Source: Pelomonas sp937871895 (lineage in GTDB: Bacteria; Pseudomonadota; Gammaproteobacteria; Burkholderiales; Burkholderiaceae_C). From it: a stretch of 64,000 bases of DNA. Positions 1 to 10,014 of the stretch are shown one piece after another (position 1 is the stretch's first letter; the number at the start of each line of letters is the position of its first letter). Both the position numbers and the translations under genes were made by a program. The notes beneath the pieces were generated by a model. It saw nothing but the letters and a program-made list of their open reading frames with translations, searched no databases and was not told the DNA's origin. The stretch lies in the NCBI RefSeq assembly GCF_046348265.1, contig NZ_JAXMEO010000008.1. One strand, given 5' to 3'.

Positions 1-222
1 GGCTTGCAGCGCGGCATCAAAGGCCTCGCGGCTCGGGTAGGCCTTGTGGTCCACCACGCCGGTGGGCACACCATGCTCGGCCGCGAACTTCAGCCCCGCC
101 GCATCGGGCCGGTTGCTAAGCACCGCCGCCACCTCGGCCGGCCAGCCCTCGGCTCGGCAGGCCTTGACGATGGCCTCCATGTTGGAGCCCCTGCCGGAGA
201 TGAGGATGACGAGCTTTTTCAT
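1..222 (-). CDS. purN: Phosphoribosylglycinamide formyltransferase PurN, 5' fragment
   Basis: Only the first 74 codons lie in the window; the gene runs off the left edge. The N-terminus reads MKKLVILISGRGSNMEAI, the glycine-rich start typical of the GAR transformylase family, followed by the expected AVLSNRPDA segment. The family transfers a formyl group from 10-formyl-tetrahydrofolate to glycinamide ribonucleotide in purine synthesis, in the cytoplasm. The ATG is the natural start because the conserved first strand begins directly after it. It is transcribed away from the DUF1289 gene on the other strand. Confidence 0.93.
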   Translation of the reverse strand, partial: MKKLVILISGRGSNMEAIVKACRAEGWPAEVAAVLSNRPDAAGLKFAAEHGVPTGVVDHKAYPSREAFDAALQA

Positions 223-308
223 GGGGCGCGCAGTGTAACAATCCGACCCCTTTTCGATGCCTGCCCCCGGCGCACAAGGCTGGGCCTGGCGCGCACCCCG
301 GCCCACCC

Positions 309-710
309 ATGCCGCAGCAGCTCCACATCCTCGACCTCGAAGCCGCCATCAACTGGTGGCGCGACCGCAGCACCACCCAGCCGGGTGACGCGCTGGACGC
401 GCCCCTGCAGGCGCTGGCCGAGGTCTATGGCCGCATGGTCTTCGAGCGCCTCAGCAGCGTCGACGCCGGCGCGCTGCCCTCGGCCGCCCTGGACGCCTGG
501 CTCGCCTGGTACGCCACCACGCCGGACTCCCCCTGCATCGCCATCTGCTCCACCGCCCAGGGCGACCCGCTGTGCAAAGGCTGCGGTCGCAGCTTCGACG
601 AGGTGCAGCACTGGCCCGCGCTCGACGCCTTCGAGAAGCGCGCCGTCTGGCGCCGCATCACGCTGGAAGCCTCGGCCTGGCGCTTCAACCGCTACGCCGA
701 GCGCGGCTGA
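309..710 (+). CDS. DUF3717-like/DUF1289 small cysteine-rich protein
   Basis: A 133-residue protein in two parts. Residues 5-20 (LHILDLEAAINWWRDR) resemble the DUF3717 family common in Burkholderiales. The second half carries the DUF1289 signature, with cysteines in PCIAIC, PLCKGCGR and a following W. The four clustered Cys suggest a small metal-binding site, which is inference. The biochemical role of neither family is known. The gene ends five bases before the MATE exporter start, so the two are probably cotranscribed. Having both domains in one chain is slightly unusual, since DUF1289 proteins are normally short and alone. Confidence 0.82.
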   Translation: MPQQLHILDLEAAINWWRDRSTTQPGDALDAPLQALAEVYGRMVFERLSSVDAGALPSAALDAWLAWYATTPDSPCIAICSTAQGDPLCKGCGRSFDEVQHWPALDAFEKRAVWRRITLEASAWRFNRYAERG

Positions 711-715
711 CCGGT

Positions 716-2059
716 ATGCGCTTCGCAGACGATGTGCGGCGCCTGGTGCCGCTGGCCTGGCCGGTGTTTGTGGGCCAGATCGCGGTGATGCTGTTCAGCA
801 CCGTGGACACGCTGATGCTGGGCCAGGTCAGCGCCCAGGACCTGGCGGCGCTGGCCGTGGGCTCGGCGGCCTATGTCACCGTCTTTGTCGGCCTCATGGG
901 CATCGTGCTTGCCGTGGCGCCACTGGCCGGCCGGCACTTTGGTGCGGGCGAGTACGCGGCCGCCGGCCACACGTTCGTGCAGGCGCAGTGGCTCGGGCTG
1001 CTGCTGTGCGTGCCCGGCTGCCTGCTGCTGTGGTGGCCCGAGCCCTTCATCTGGCTGGCCGAGTTGGATGCCACCCAGGCCGCCAAGGTGCGCGACTACA
1101 CGCGGCCCGAGGCCTTCGCCCTGCCCTTTGCGCTGCTGTTCACGGCCTTCCGGGGTTTTGCCCAGTCGGTCAGCCGGCCCAAGGCGGTGATGTCGCTGCA
1201 GGTGCTGGGCTTGCTGCTGAAGGTGCCGCTCAATGCCGTGCTGGTGTTTGGCGCCGGGCCCGTGCCGGCCCTCGGGGTGGCGGGCTGCGGCTGGGCCACG
1301 GCGGCAGCGATGACGGTGCAGTCCGTGGCCGCCATCGTGCTGCTGCGCCGCGACGCCGCCTACCTGCCCTTTGCCATCAAGCCGCTGCACCGCAGCCGAC
1401 CCGAACTGAAGGCGCTGCGTGCGCTCATCAAGCTGGGCGTGCCCATGGGCGGCTCCATCCTCGTCGAGGTGACGGGTTTCACCTTCATGGCCTTCTTCAT
1501 CGCGCGGCTGGGGGACACGGCCGTGGCCGGGCATCAAATTGCCGTCAACTTGGTGGCCATGATGTTCATGCTGGCGCTGGCCCAGGCCACGGCGGCGGGC
1601 ACCCTGGTGGCCCAGCACCTGGGCGCCGGTGAGCCCGAAGCCGCGCGCCGCGTGGGCCGCCATGCGCTGGTGCTGGCCACGCTGGTGGCGGGCGTGGTGG
1701 GCGCGCTGGCGGCGCTGCTGCGCCAGCCCATCGTGGCGCTCTACACGCGTGACCAGGCAGCGGCGGCCGCCGCCGTGCCCCTACTGCTCTGGGTCTGGTT
1801 CTTCCACCTGGGCGACGCACTGCAGACCGTGGCCGCCTATGTGCTGCGCGCCTACCACGTGGCCACGCTGCCCATGGTGATCTACGTGCTGGCGCTGTGG
1901 GGCCTCGGGATCGGCGGCGGCTACTGGCTCGCCTTTGGGCCGGTGGCGGCCGGCGCCGTGGGCTTCTGGCAGGCGGCCACAGCCGGGCTGATGGCGGCCG
2001 GGGCCGCGCTGCTGGCGCTCTGCGTTTACGTGTTCAGGCGCTCGGCAATCGAAGCGTGA
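716..2059 (+). CDS. MATE family multidrug/organic cation exporter
   Basis: A 447-residue, strongly hydrophobic protein with the MATE (NorM-like) layout of about twelve membrane helices in two halves. It opens with a basic stretch and the typical first helix LAWPVFVGQIAVMLFSTVDT, followed by the DTLMLGQ motif. The family exports cationic drugs and dyes across the inner membrane using a Na+ or H+ gradient; the substrate here cannot be read. The ATG at 716 was chosen over an in-frame upstream start because helix 1 follows directly and the upstream codons overlap the DUF1289 gene. Its last bases overlap the 3' end of the opposing histidine kinase gene by 26 bp. Confidence 0.9.
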   Translation: MRFADDVRRLVPLAWPVFVGQIAVMLFSTVDTLMLGQVSAQDLAALAVGSAAYVTVFVGLMGIVLAVAPLAGRHFGAGEYAAAGHTFVQAQWLGLLLCVPGCLLLWWPEPFIWLAELDATQAAKVRDYTRPEAFALPFALLFTAFRGFAQSVSRPKAVMSLQVLGLLLKVPLNAVLVFGAGPVPALGVAGCGWATAAAMTVQSVAAIVLLRRDAAYLPFAIKPLHRSRPELKALRALIKLGVPMGGSILVEVTGFTFMAFFIARLGDTAVAGHQIAVNLVAMMFMLALAQATAAGTLVAQHLGAGEPEAARRVGRHALVLATLVAGVVGALAALLRQPIVALYTRDQAAAAAAVPLLLWVWFFHLGDALQTVAAYVLRAYHVATLPMVIYVLALWGLGIGGGYWLAFGPVAAGAVGFWQAATAGLMAAGAALLALCVYVFRRSAIEA

Positions 2060-3383
2060 ACACGCTGCCGCCGCCCTCGCGGTCTTCGCAGTGCACGCTG
2101 CCGCCGTGGCGCTCCGCGATCTGCTTGACCAGGCTCAGCCCCAGGCCCACGCCCCCCGCCACCTCCGCATGGCCGGGCAGGCGGAAGAAGGGCTCGAAGA
2201 TGCGCGCGCGCATGTCCACCGGCACGCCGGGGCCGCGGTCGGCCACCAGGATCTCCCACTGCGCGGCCCGCCGGCGCAAGGACAGCGTGGCCTCGGGGCC
2301 GCCGTAGCGGCGAGCGTTCTCCAGCAGGTTGCGCACCGCGCGGCGGACCAAGCGCTCTTGGCCCGACACCGCAGCGTCCGACAAACCCGCATCCGGCTCG
2401 AACGGGACCTCCGCGCGCGCGGCCTCCTCGGCCAACAGGCCCAGCAGGTCCATCCGCGCCGCCGAGCCCAGTTCACTGCCGGCATCCAGGCGGCTGGCCA
2501 GCAGCACTTCCTCGACGAGCGCGTCCAGCTCGGCCACATCGGTGTGGATCTCGCGCACCAGGCGCTCGCGCCCGTTTTCAGGCGCGTCCTGCAACATCTC
2601 GAAAGCCATCTTCAAGCGTGCCAGCGGCGAGCGCAGCTCGTGGCTGGCATTGGCCAGCAGGCTTTGGTTGGAGCGCACCAGACCCTCGATCCGTGCGGCG
2701 GCGCGGTTGAAGCTCGTGGCCAGCCGGGCGACTTCATCCTTGCCTGTCTCGTCCACCCGGTGGCCCAGCTGCCCGGCCCCGAACTGTTCCACCCCGCGCT
2801 GCAAGGCCTCCAGCCGGCGCGTGAGGCGCCGCACCACGGGGAAGGCGCCCAGTGCCACGCCCACAAACAGCAGCACCAGCACCGTGAGCAAGGCACCGCC
2901 GCCCCCCAAACCTGGGCCTGGGCCGGGGCCAGGTCGGTTCAGCCACAAGGGCAGCCAGGAAGCGTCTTCTGGGCGCGCACCAGGTCGTCCACCTGCGGGC
3001 GGGCGTGGGCCGCGCACCATCTCCATGACCCGGCCGTCGCCCAGCGACGCCGTCACGAGGATCACGCCCACGTCGTCGCTGCGGCGTTCAAAGGCCTGGG
3101 TTGAGGCGATGCGCTTGCCCTTGGCATCCAGCAGCGCCACGGGCATGCGCAGGCGCTGGCCCCAGTCCTTGAAGGCCTCCGCCTGCTCGTCTTCGGGCGC
3201 GGAAGCCGGCGGCAGCGCAAGCTTCAGCAGCTCGGCCATGGCCGTCATGCGCTCGCCCGCCGCCGTCTCGATGTTGCCGCGCTCCTGCTCCATGTGCCGC
3301 TGGAACAGCCAGGCCGAGCCAAAGGCAAAAGCCAGCAGCAGGACCACGAGGGTCAGATAGATGCGCAGGTAGAGCGACTTCAA
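2034..3383 (-). CDS. Sensor histidine kinase of a two-component system
   Basis: About 449 residues. Order: an N-terminal membrane helix (IYLTLVVLLLAFAFGSAWLF), a periplasmic segment rich in Pro/Gly near its end, a second helix (ALLTVLVLLFVGVALGAF), a HAMP linker, a HisKA domain with the phospho-acceptor box ASHELRSPLARLK, then HATPase_c with N (NLLENARRYGG), G1 (DRGPGVP), F and G2 (GVGLGLSLVKQ) boxes. The partner is the response regulator directly upstream on the same strand. No ATG fits: the start chosen is a TTG just before KSLYLRIYLT, a usual beginning for this class; another in-frame TTG lies at 3464. The signal is unknown; the nearby Spy-like gene hints at envelope stress. Confidence 0.88.
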   Translation of the reverse strand: MKSLYLRIYLTLVVLLLAFAFGSAWLFQRHMEQERGNIETAAGERMTAMAELLKLALPPASAPEDEQAEAFKDWGQRLRMPVALLDAKGKRIASTQAFERRSDDVGVILVTASLGDGRVMEMVRGPRPPAGGRPGARPEDASWLPLWLNRPGPGPGPGLGGGGALLTVLVLLFVGVALGAFPVVRRLTRRLEALQRGVEQFGAGQLGHRVDETGKDEVARLATSFNRAAARIEGLVRSNQSLLANASHELRSPLARLKMAFEMLQDAPENGRERLVREIHTDVAELDALVEEVLLASRLDAGSELGSAARMDLLGLLAEEAARAEVPFEPDAGLSDAAVSGQERLVRRAVRNLLENARRYGGPEATLSLRRRAAQWEILVADRGPGVPVDMRARIFEPFFRLPGHAEVAGGVGLGLSLVKQIAERHGGSVHCEDREGGGSVFTLRLPSA

Positions 3384-3502
3384 CTCAAAGGCCCACGGTG
3401 CATGAAGCCGCCCACAACGGACGAAAACGGGGGTATTCCGGGGCCGAGCGCCGAGCCGCCCCAAGCCGGCCCACCTGAAGCATCATGGGGCTCAATGTCC
3501 CA

Positions 3503-3535
3503 GGCTGCTTCGTCCCCTCGGGGGACCGGCCGGAC
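3503..3535. repeat. Intergenic GC palindrome with CCCCTCGGGG core
   Basis: The 195 bp between response regulator and kinase genes contains a GTCCCCTCGGGGGAC core inside GC-rich flanks. A related core (CCCCCTCGGGGGG) sits at 43116-43130, also between two minus-strand genes. In the minus orientation both read CCCCCGAGGGG followed by a short CG/AGC-rich arm. This looks like a short dispersed intergenic repeat. No convincing gene covers this stretch. Confidence 0.4.
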
Positions 3536-3578
3536 TCGCCCGCATTCAGCGCGGCGAGGGTGGACGAGGGGCTCCATG

Positions 3579-4289
3579 TCATTCGCCGTCGGCGTCCTGC
3601 TTCTTGGCGAACACGTAGCCCGCGCCGCGCACCGTCAGCACGCGACGCGGGTTCTTGGGGTCGTCTTCGATCACGGCGCGGATGCGCGAGATGTGCACGT
3701 CGATGGAGCGGTCAAAGGCTTCCAGCGGGTGGCCCTTGAGCGCGTCCATGATCTGGTCACGCGACAGCACGCGCCCGGGGCTGCGGGCCAGCACGACGAG
3801 CAGGTCGAACTGGTGGCTGGTCAGGTCGCACAGGGCGCCGTCGAGCCGGGCGCAGCGCGCAGCGAGGTCGATCTCCAGCCGGCCAAAGCGCAGCACCTCG
3901 TCGCCATCAAGCTTGGGGTCGGCGCGGCGCAGCAGGGCCTTGACGCGCGCCAGCAGCTCCCGAGCCTCGAAGGGCTTGGCCAGGTAGTCATCTGCGCCCA
4001 GCTCCAGACCGAGGATGCGGTCCATGGGCTCGCCGCGGGCGGAGAGCATCAGGATGGGCTGGTGGCGCCAGCGCGGGTCGCCCCGCAACTGGCGGCAGAA
4101 ATCGAGCCCGTCGCCATCGGGCAGCATCAGGTCAAGCACCAGCAGCTCGAAGCGGCCACCGGCAAGCGCACTGCGGGCGGCAGCGAGCGAGGCCGCCGCA
4201 CTGACCTCGAAGCCGGCGGCGTGCAGGTAGTCGCCCACCATGTTGGTGAGGCGGGTGTCGTCGTCAACGAGGAGCAGGCGTGCTGGCAA
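3579..4289 (-). CDS. OmpR/PhoB-family response regulator
   Basis: 236 residues. The receiver domain (1-120) has the acidic pocket D9-D11, the phospho-acceptor Asp at about residue 53 (LLVLDLMLPDGDG), and the conserved Lys in YLAKPF near residue 105. The C-terminal winged-helix domain has the OmpR-type ending with VRGAGYVFA. It is predicted to bind DNA when phosphorylated by the kinase encoded next. The start is a TTG with a good AAAGGA ribosome site eight bases upstream. The Spy/CpxP-like gene lies directly upstream on the same strand and is a plausible member of the same operon or regulon, which is inference from position. Confidence 0.92.
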   Translation of the reverse strand: MPARLLLVDDDTRLTNMVGDYLHAAGFEVSAAASLAAARSALAGGRFELLVLDLMLPDGDGLDFCRQLRGDPRWRHQPILMLSARGEPMDRILGLELGADDYLAKPFEARELLARVKALLRRADPKLDGDEVLRFGRLEIDLAARCARLDGALCDLTSHQFDLLVVLARSPGRVLSRDQIMDALKGHPLEAFDRSIDVHISRIRAVIEDDPKNPRRVLTVRGAGYVFAKKQDADGE

Positions 4290-4316
4290 GTGCAGGGTCC
4301 TTTCGCTGCTGGCCCA

Positions 4317-4817
4317 TCAACCCGGTGCGCGCTTGGCCATGCGGGCGGCGCGCTTCTTGGCCAGGTCGGCCAGCTTGGCGCGCTGCTCGGGCGTCAGCAC
4401 ACGCGCGGCGTCCACAGCCGCTTGCGTCATGCGCTTGCTGACGGCGTCGTGGGCCAGCGAGAGCTTGGCACGCACGGCCTCGATGGCGGCGGCGTCCACC
4501 ACCGTAGCGGTGAAGAGGTCGCGCATCTGGGTATGCAGTGCGGCATTCGCGTCGTGCTGGGCCTTCAGGTCCGCGCGGGCGGCCTTGAAGATGGCGTCGA
4601 TCTGACTGCGCTGGGCGTCGGTGGCGTTGACGATGTCGAGCATGTGCTCGCCAAAACCGTGGCCCATCATGCCCATGCCAGGGCCACCCATGCGTTCAGG
4701 GCCACCGCCCATCGGCCCGGGGCCATGGCCTTGGGCCTGGGCACCCACGGCAGCGGCGGCGAGAACCAATGCCAGCGAGCCGGCACGGAAGAAAGCACGC
4801 GTACGGGACCTTGTCAT
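4317..4817 (-). CDS. Spy/CpxP-family periplasmic protein (LTxxQ motif)
   Basis: 166 residues with an N-terminal signal peptide (RAGSLALVLAAAAVGAQAQ, cleavage expected after AQA). A Gly/Met/Pro/His-rich stretch of about 30 residues follows, then a helical domain with the LTPEQRAKL motif near residue 142 that defines the Spy/CpxP/LTxxQ family. Family members are periplasmic chaperone-like or metal-responsive stress proteins. The Met/His-rich segment could bind metal, which is speculative. The start has a clear GGAG ribosome site. It lies just upstream of a two-component system on the same strand, the arrangement seen for cpxP-like genes and their regulators. Confidence 0.82.
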   Translation of the reverse strand: MTRSRTRAFFRAGSLALVLAAAAVGAQAQGHGPGPMGGGPERMGGPGMGMMGHGFGEHMLDIVNATDAQRSQIDAIFKAARADLKAQHDANAALHTQMRDLFTATVVDAAAIEAVRAKLSLAHDAVSKRMTQAAVDAARVLTPEQRAKLADLAKKRAARMAKRAPG

Positions 4818-4902
4818 TGCTTCACTCCATCAAGAGAGGTTGGGGTGAGGGAATGGTCGCGCCGCTGTGTGAGCGGATCGCCGGCCGCTGGTAAAGAAGG
4901 GT

Positions 4903-4924
4903 GAACGGCGCTTTACGCGCCGGC
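4903..4924 (-). terminator. Possible weak terminator after ettA
   Basis: A 6-bp GC stem, CGGCGC-TTTAC-GCGCCG in plus orientation, lies immediately after the ettA stop codon. On the minus strand it is followed only by a short TT, so it is a weak candidate. Confidence 0.3.
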
Positions 4925-6589
<1,665 letters not shown>

Positions 6590-6687
6590 GGGCTTTCCTG
6601 GAGGGCTCAAACTGACGCAGGCCCCGGAAGCGATCCCGGGGCCTGCAAATGCCCGGATTGTCGCCCAAGCTCCTTAGACTCAAGCCC

Positions 6688-8253
6688 ATGAAGCTCGCCC
6701 TCGCCCTGTTTGCCGTCGCCTTGTCGCTGAACACCCAGGCGCAAACGCTGCGCTGGGCCTCCCAGGGCGACATGCAAACCCTGGATCCGCACTCGCAGAA
6801 CGAGATCCTGACCAACACGCTCAACAACCACATCTACGAGTCCCTGACCCGGCGCGACAAGGACATGCGCATCGTGCCCGCGCTGGCGCTCGAATGGGCG
6901 CAGTCCACTCCGCTGCTCTGGAAGGTCAAGCTCCGCCCCGGCGTCAAATTCCATGACGGCACGCCCTTCACGGCCGAGGACGTGGTGTTCTCGATGGCGC
7001 GCCTGCGGGACGCCAACTCCCCGCACCGCGTCTACGCCAATGCCGTGGGCACGCCGAAGGCCGTGGACCCGCTGACCGTGGTCTTCGCGCTGGAGAAGCC
7101 CAACCCCGTGTTCCCGGAGATGTTGGTCAACCTCTTCGTGATGAGCAAGCGCTGGAGCGAGGCCCACAACGTGGCCCGGCCGCTGGACTTCAGGAAGCAG
7201 GAGGAGTCCTACGCCAGCATCAACGCCAACGGCACCGGGCCCTTCATGCTCGTCAGCCGCCAGCCGGGGGTGAAGACGGTCTTCAAGCGCAACCCCGCCT
7301 GGTGGGGCAAGTTCGAGGGCAACTTGCAGGGCTTCACCTACCTGCCCATTGGCAACGACGCCACCCGCACCGCCGCCCTGCTCTCGGGCGAGGTGGACTT
7401 TGTGATGGACCCGCCCCCGCGCGACGTCGAACGCCTGCGGAGCACGCCCGGCGTCCAGGTGGTGGACGGGCAGGAGAACCGACTCGTCTTCATCGGCATG
7501 GACCAGTCGCGCGACAAGCTGCTCTACGGCCAAGTCCCCGGAGACAAGAACCCCTTCAAGGACCTGCGCGTGCGCCGCGCCCTCTACCAGGCCATCGACA
7601 TCCAGGCCATCAAGACCAAGCTGATGAACGGCTTCTCGGTCCCCACCGGCGGCCTCACGCCCTCGCCGCTGGGGGCCTACAACGACGCCGCCCTGGAGAG
7701 CCGCCTGCCCTATGACCTTGCCGCCGCCCGCAAGCTGATGGCCGAGGCCGGCTATGCCGATGGCTTCGAGGTCACGCTCGACTGCCCCAACAACCGCTAC
7801 ATCAATGACGAGAAGATCTGCGTGGCCCTGGCCGGCATGTGGGCCCAGCTGAAGGTGAAGGTGCGTGTCAACGCCATGCCCCGCGCCCTCTTCTTTCCCA
7901 AGCTGGAGAAGTACGACACCAGCCTCTACCTCGCCGGCTGGGGCGGTGGCTCGACCGACGCCGAAACCATGCTGACCCCCATCCTGCGCAGCCGTGGCGA
8001 GCAAGGCGTGGGCGTGGCCAACTACGGTGGCTGGGTCAACAACGAGGCCGACGCGCTGGCCGCCAAATCCACCGTCGAGACCGACCCCACCAAGCGCCAA
8101 AAGCTCGTCAAGGCCGCGCTGGCCGGCTTCCGGGACCAGATCAACATCATCCCGCTGCACCGCCAGATGATCCCGTGGGCCCTGCGCGCCGGCTTCAAGG
8201 TCCCGCACTCGCCCAACAACGCGCCGAGCATGGACTGGGCTACGGGCAAGTAA
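6688..8253 (+). CDS. Family 5 oligopeptide-type ABC substrate-binding protein, orphan
   Basis: 521 residues with a signal peptide (MKLALALFAVALSLNTQAQ) and no lipobox cysteine, so probably a free periplasmic protein. The mature part shows SBP family 5 landmarks: LRWASQGDMQTLDPHSQNE at its start, LRPGVKFHDGTPFTAEDVVFS, and the C-terminal domain with VRRALYQAIDIQAI. Relatives bind di- or oligopeptides, nickel or opines and feed an ABC importer. No permease or ATPase of that type lies in this window, so it must work with a distant transporter. The start was placed at the Met opening the signal peptide. Confidence 0.9.
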   Translation: MKLALALFAVALSLNTQAQTLRWASQGDMQTLDPHSQNEILTNTLNNHIYESLTRRDKDMRIVPALALEWAQSTPLLWKVKLRPGVKFHDGTPFTAEDVVFSMARLRDANSPHRVYANAVGTPKAVDPLTVVFALEKPNPVFPEMLVNLFVMSKRWSEAHNVARPLDFRKQEESYASINANGTGPFMLVSRQPGVKTVFKRNPAWWGKFEGNLQGFTYLPIGNDATRTAALLSGEVDFVMDPPPRDVERLRSTPGVQVVDGQENRLVFIGMDQSRDKLLYGQVPGDKNPFKDLRVRRALYQAIDIQAIKTKLMNGFSVPTGGLTPSPLGAYNDAALESRLPYDLAAARKLMAEAGYADGFEVTLDCPNNRYINDEKICVALAGMWAQLKVKVRVNAMPRALFFPKLEKYDTSLYLAGWGGGSTDAETMLTPILRSRGEQGVGVANYGGWVNNEADALAAKSTVETDPTKRQKLVKAALAGFRDQINIIPLHRQMIPWALRAGFKVPHSPNNAPSMDWATGK

Positions 8254-8311
8254 AGGTCTCTGTCACCTCGGCCCGCGCTTGCCTCAGCTTCGCCACCTAC
8301 AATGCCCCCTC

Positions 8312-8347
8312 ACGCCGCGCCGTCAGTCTTGCGCGGCGTTCCTTTTT
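8312..8347 (+). terminator. Intrinsic terminator or rhlE leader hairpin
   Basis: A perfect 9-bp stem, ACGCCGCGC/GCGCGGCGT, with a 10-nt loop is followed by TCCTTTTT. It lies 59 bp after the binding-protein gene and 92 bp before rhlE. It can terminate the upstream gene. A TACAAT hexamer just upstream (8298-8303) leaves open that it lies inside the rhlE leader. Confidence 0.75.
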
Positions 8348-8438
8348 AAGCGCGCCCCTCGCTGGCCCGAAGACTGGCAGTGCCTCCCCGGCATTGCGGC
8401 CAGCGCGTTCGTACCCGGCGTGCTCACTCCTTGATTCG

Positions 8439-9923
8439 ATGACCTTCGAAACCCTCGGCCTGGCAGCCCCGCTGCTGCGGGCCATTGCCGACGCCGGCTA
8501 CACCACCCCCACCCCCATCCAGGCTCAAGCCATCCCTGCCGTCCTCCAAGGTGGCGACCTCATGGCCGGCGCGCAAACCGGCACCGGCAAGACGGCCGGC
8601 TTCACCCTGCCCATGCTGCACCGCCTCGCTGCCGGCGAGAAGCTGCTCAACAAGCGCGGCAAGATCGCCATCCGCGCCCTCGTCCTCACGCCCACGCGCG
8701 AGCTCGCCGCCCAGGTGGAAGAGAGTGTCCAGACCTACGGCAAATACCTGCCGCTCAAGAGCATGGTGATGTTCGGCGGCGTCGGCATGCAGCCGCAGAT
8801 CAACAAGCTGCGCGATGGCGTGGACATCCTCGTCGCCACGCCCGGCCGCCTGCTGGACCACGCACAGCAAGGCACGCTGGACCTCAGCCAGGTCCAGATC
8901 CTGGTGCTCGACGAAGCCGACCGCATGCTCGACATGGGCTTCGTGCACGACATCAAGAAGGTGCTCGCGCTGCTGCCCGCCAAGAAACAGAGCCTGCTCT
9001 TTTCCGCCACCTTCAGCGACGAGATCAAGAACCTCGCCGACCGCCTGCTCAACCAGCCGGCCCTGATCGAGGTCGCGCGCCGCAACCAGACCAATGACGC
9101 CATCGCGCAGAAGGTCCACCCCGTCGGCCGCGACCGCAAGAAGGAGCTGCTGGCCCACCTCATCAAGAGCGGTGACTGGCATCAGGTCCTCGTCTTCTGC
9201 CGCATGAAGCACGGTGCCAACCGCCTGACGGACTACCTGAATGACCAAGGCATCAGCGCCATGGCCATCCACGGCAACAAGAGCCAAGGCGCGCGCACCA
9301 AGGCGCTGGCCGACTTCAAGTCGGGCGAGCTCACCTGCCTCGTCGCCACCGACATCGCGGCGCGCGGCATCGACATCGACCAGCTGCCCCACGTCGTCAA
9401 CTTCGAGCTGCCCAACGTGCCGGAGGACTATGTCCACCGCATCGGCCGCACCGGCCGCGCCGGCGCGCAAGGCGAGGCCGTCAGCCTCGTCTGCGTCGAT
9501 GAAAACGGCTTCCTGCGCGACATCGAAAAGCTCATCAAGCGCGAGATCCCGCGCGAGCTGGTGGCTGGCTTCGAGCCCAACCCCAACGAGAAGGCCGAGC
9601 CCATCGTGCTCGGCCGCACCGTGCTCAATCCCAATGGCAGCCGGGGCCGCAACCCCAACCCGCCGGCCGGCGCGAACGGGCGTGGTGGCCGGGGCGGCAA
9701 TGGCGGTGGCCGTGGTGGCGAGAACCGCGGCGGCTCGCGCGATGGCGGCCGCCCCTCGGGCAAGCCCCAGGCCCACGCCGGCCACGGCGGCGCCAAGCCC
9801 GCCGCAGGCCACACCGGCCATGGCGGCGCGCGCTCGGCCCCCAAGCCGCAAGGGCAGGCCAGCCGTGACGGCGGCGCCCCGCGCCACAACAACGGTCCGC
9901 GCCTGACCCAGCCCAAACGCTGA
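8439..9923 (+). CDS. rhlE: DEAD-box ATP-dependent RNA helicase RhlE
   Basis: 494 residues. The core has the Q-motif region (TPTPIQAQAIPAVL), motif I AQTGTGKT (45-52), Ia PTRELA, II DEAD, III SAT, and VI HRIGRTGRAG. The last 120 or so residues are a low-complexity Gly/Arg/Pro/His tail with RGG-like repeats, typical of RhlE-type helicases and expected to bind RNA non-specifically. The family remodels rRNA and mRNA structure, often with RNase E. An upstream in-frame extension overlaps the preceding gene and was rejected; the ATG before TFETLGL is the family start. A strong terminator follows. Confidence 0.93.
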   Translation: MTFETLGLAAPLLRAIADAGYTTPTPIQAQAIPAVLQGGDLMAGAQTGTGKTAGFTLPMLHRLAAGEKLLNKRGKIAIRALVLTPTRELAAQVEESVQTYGKYLPLKSMVMFGGVGMQPQINKLRDGVDILVATPGRLLDHAQQGTLDLSQVQILVLDEADRMLDMGFVHDIKKVLALLPAKKQSLLFSATFSDEIKNLADRLLNQPALIEVARRNQTNDAIAQKVHPVGRDRKKELLAHLIKSGDWHQVLVFCRMKHGANRLTDYLNDQGISAMAIHGNKSQGARTKALADFKSGELTCLVATDIAARGIDIDQLPHVVNFELPNVPEDYVHRIGRTGRAGAQGEAVSLVCVDENGFLRDIEKLIKREIPRELVAGFEPNPNEKAEPIVLGRTVLNPNGSRGRNPNPPAGANGRGGRGGNGGGRGGENRGGSRDGGRPSGKPQAHAGHGGAKPAAGHTGHGGARSAPKPQGQASRDGGAPRHNNGPRLTQPKR

Positions 9924-9941
9924 ATACAGGTGCCGGCGACA

Positions 9942-9973
9942 CGGCCTGCTCCTCACGGGGGCAGGCCGTTTTT
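9942..9973 (+). terminator. Rho-independent terminator of rhlE
   Basis: A perfect 8-bp stem, CGGCCTGC/GCAGGCCG, is followed by TTTTTG. It starts 18 bases after the rhlE stop codon. Confidence 0.9.
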
Positions 9974-10014
9974 GCTTCGCGGGGCGACCTGCCCTCGCGG
10001 CGCCGGCTGATCTA

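Noticed and set aside
3380..3577. 65-codon open frame between response regulator and kinase genes
   Set aside because: It is read through the GC palindrome repeat, with Arg/Pro/Gly-biased product and no family resemblance.
6607..8208. 533-codon open frame on the minus strand opposite the oligopeptide-binding protein
   Set aside because: The plus strand encodes an unmistakable binding protein with signal peptide. The antisense product is Gly/His/Gln/Val-rich low-complexity sequence, the usual shadow of a high-GC gene.
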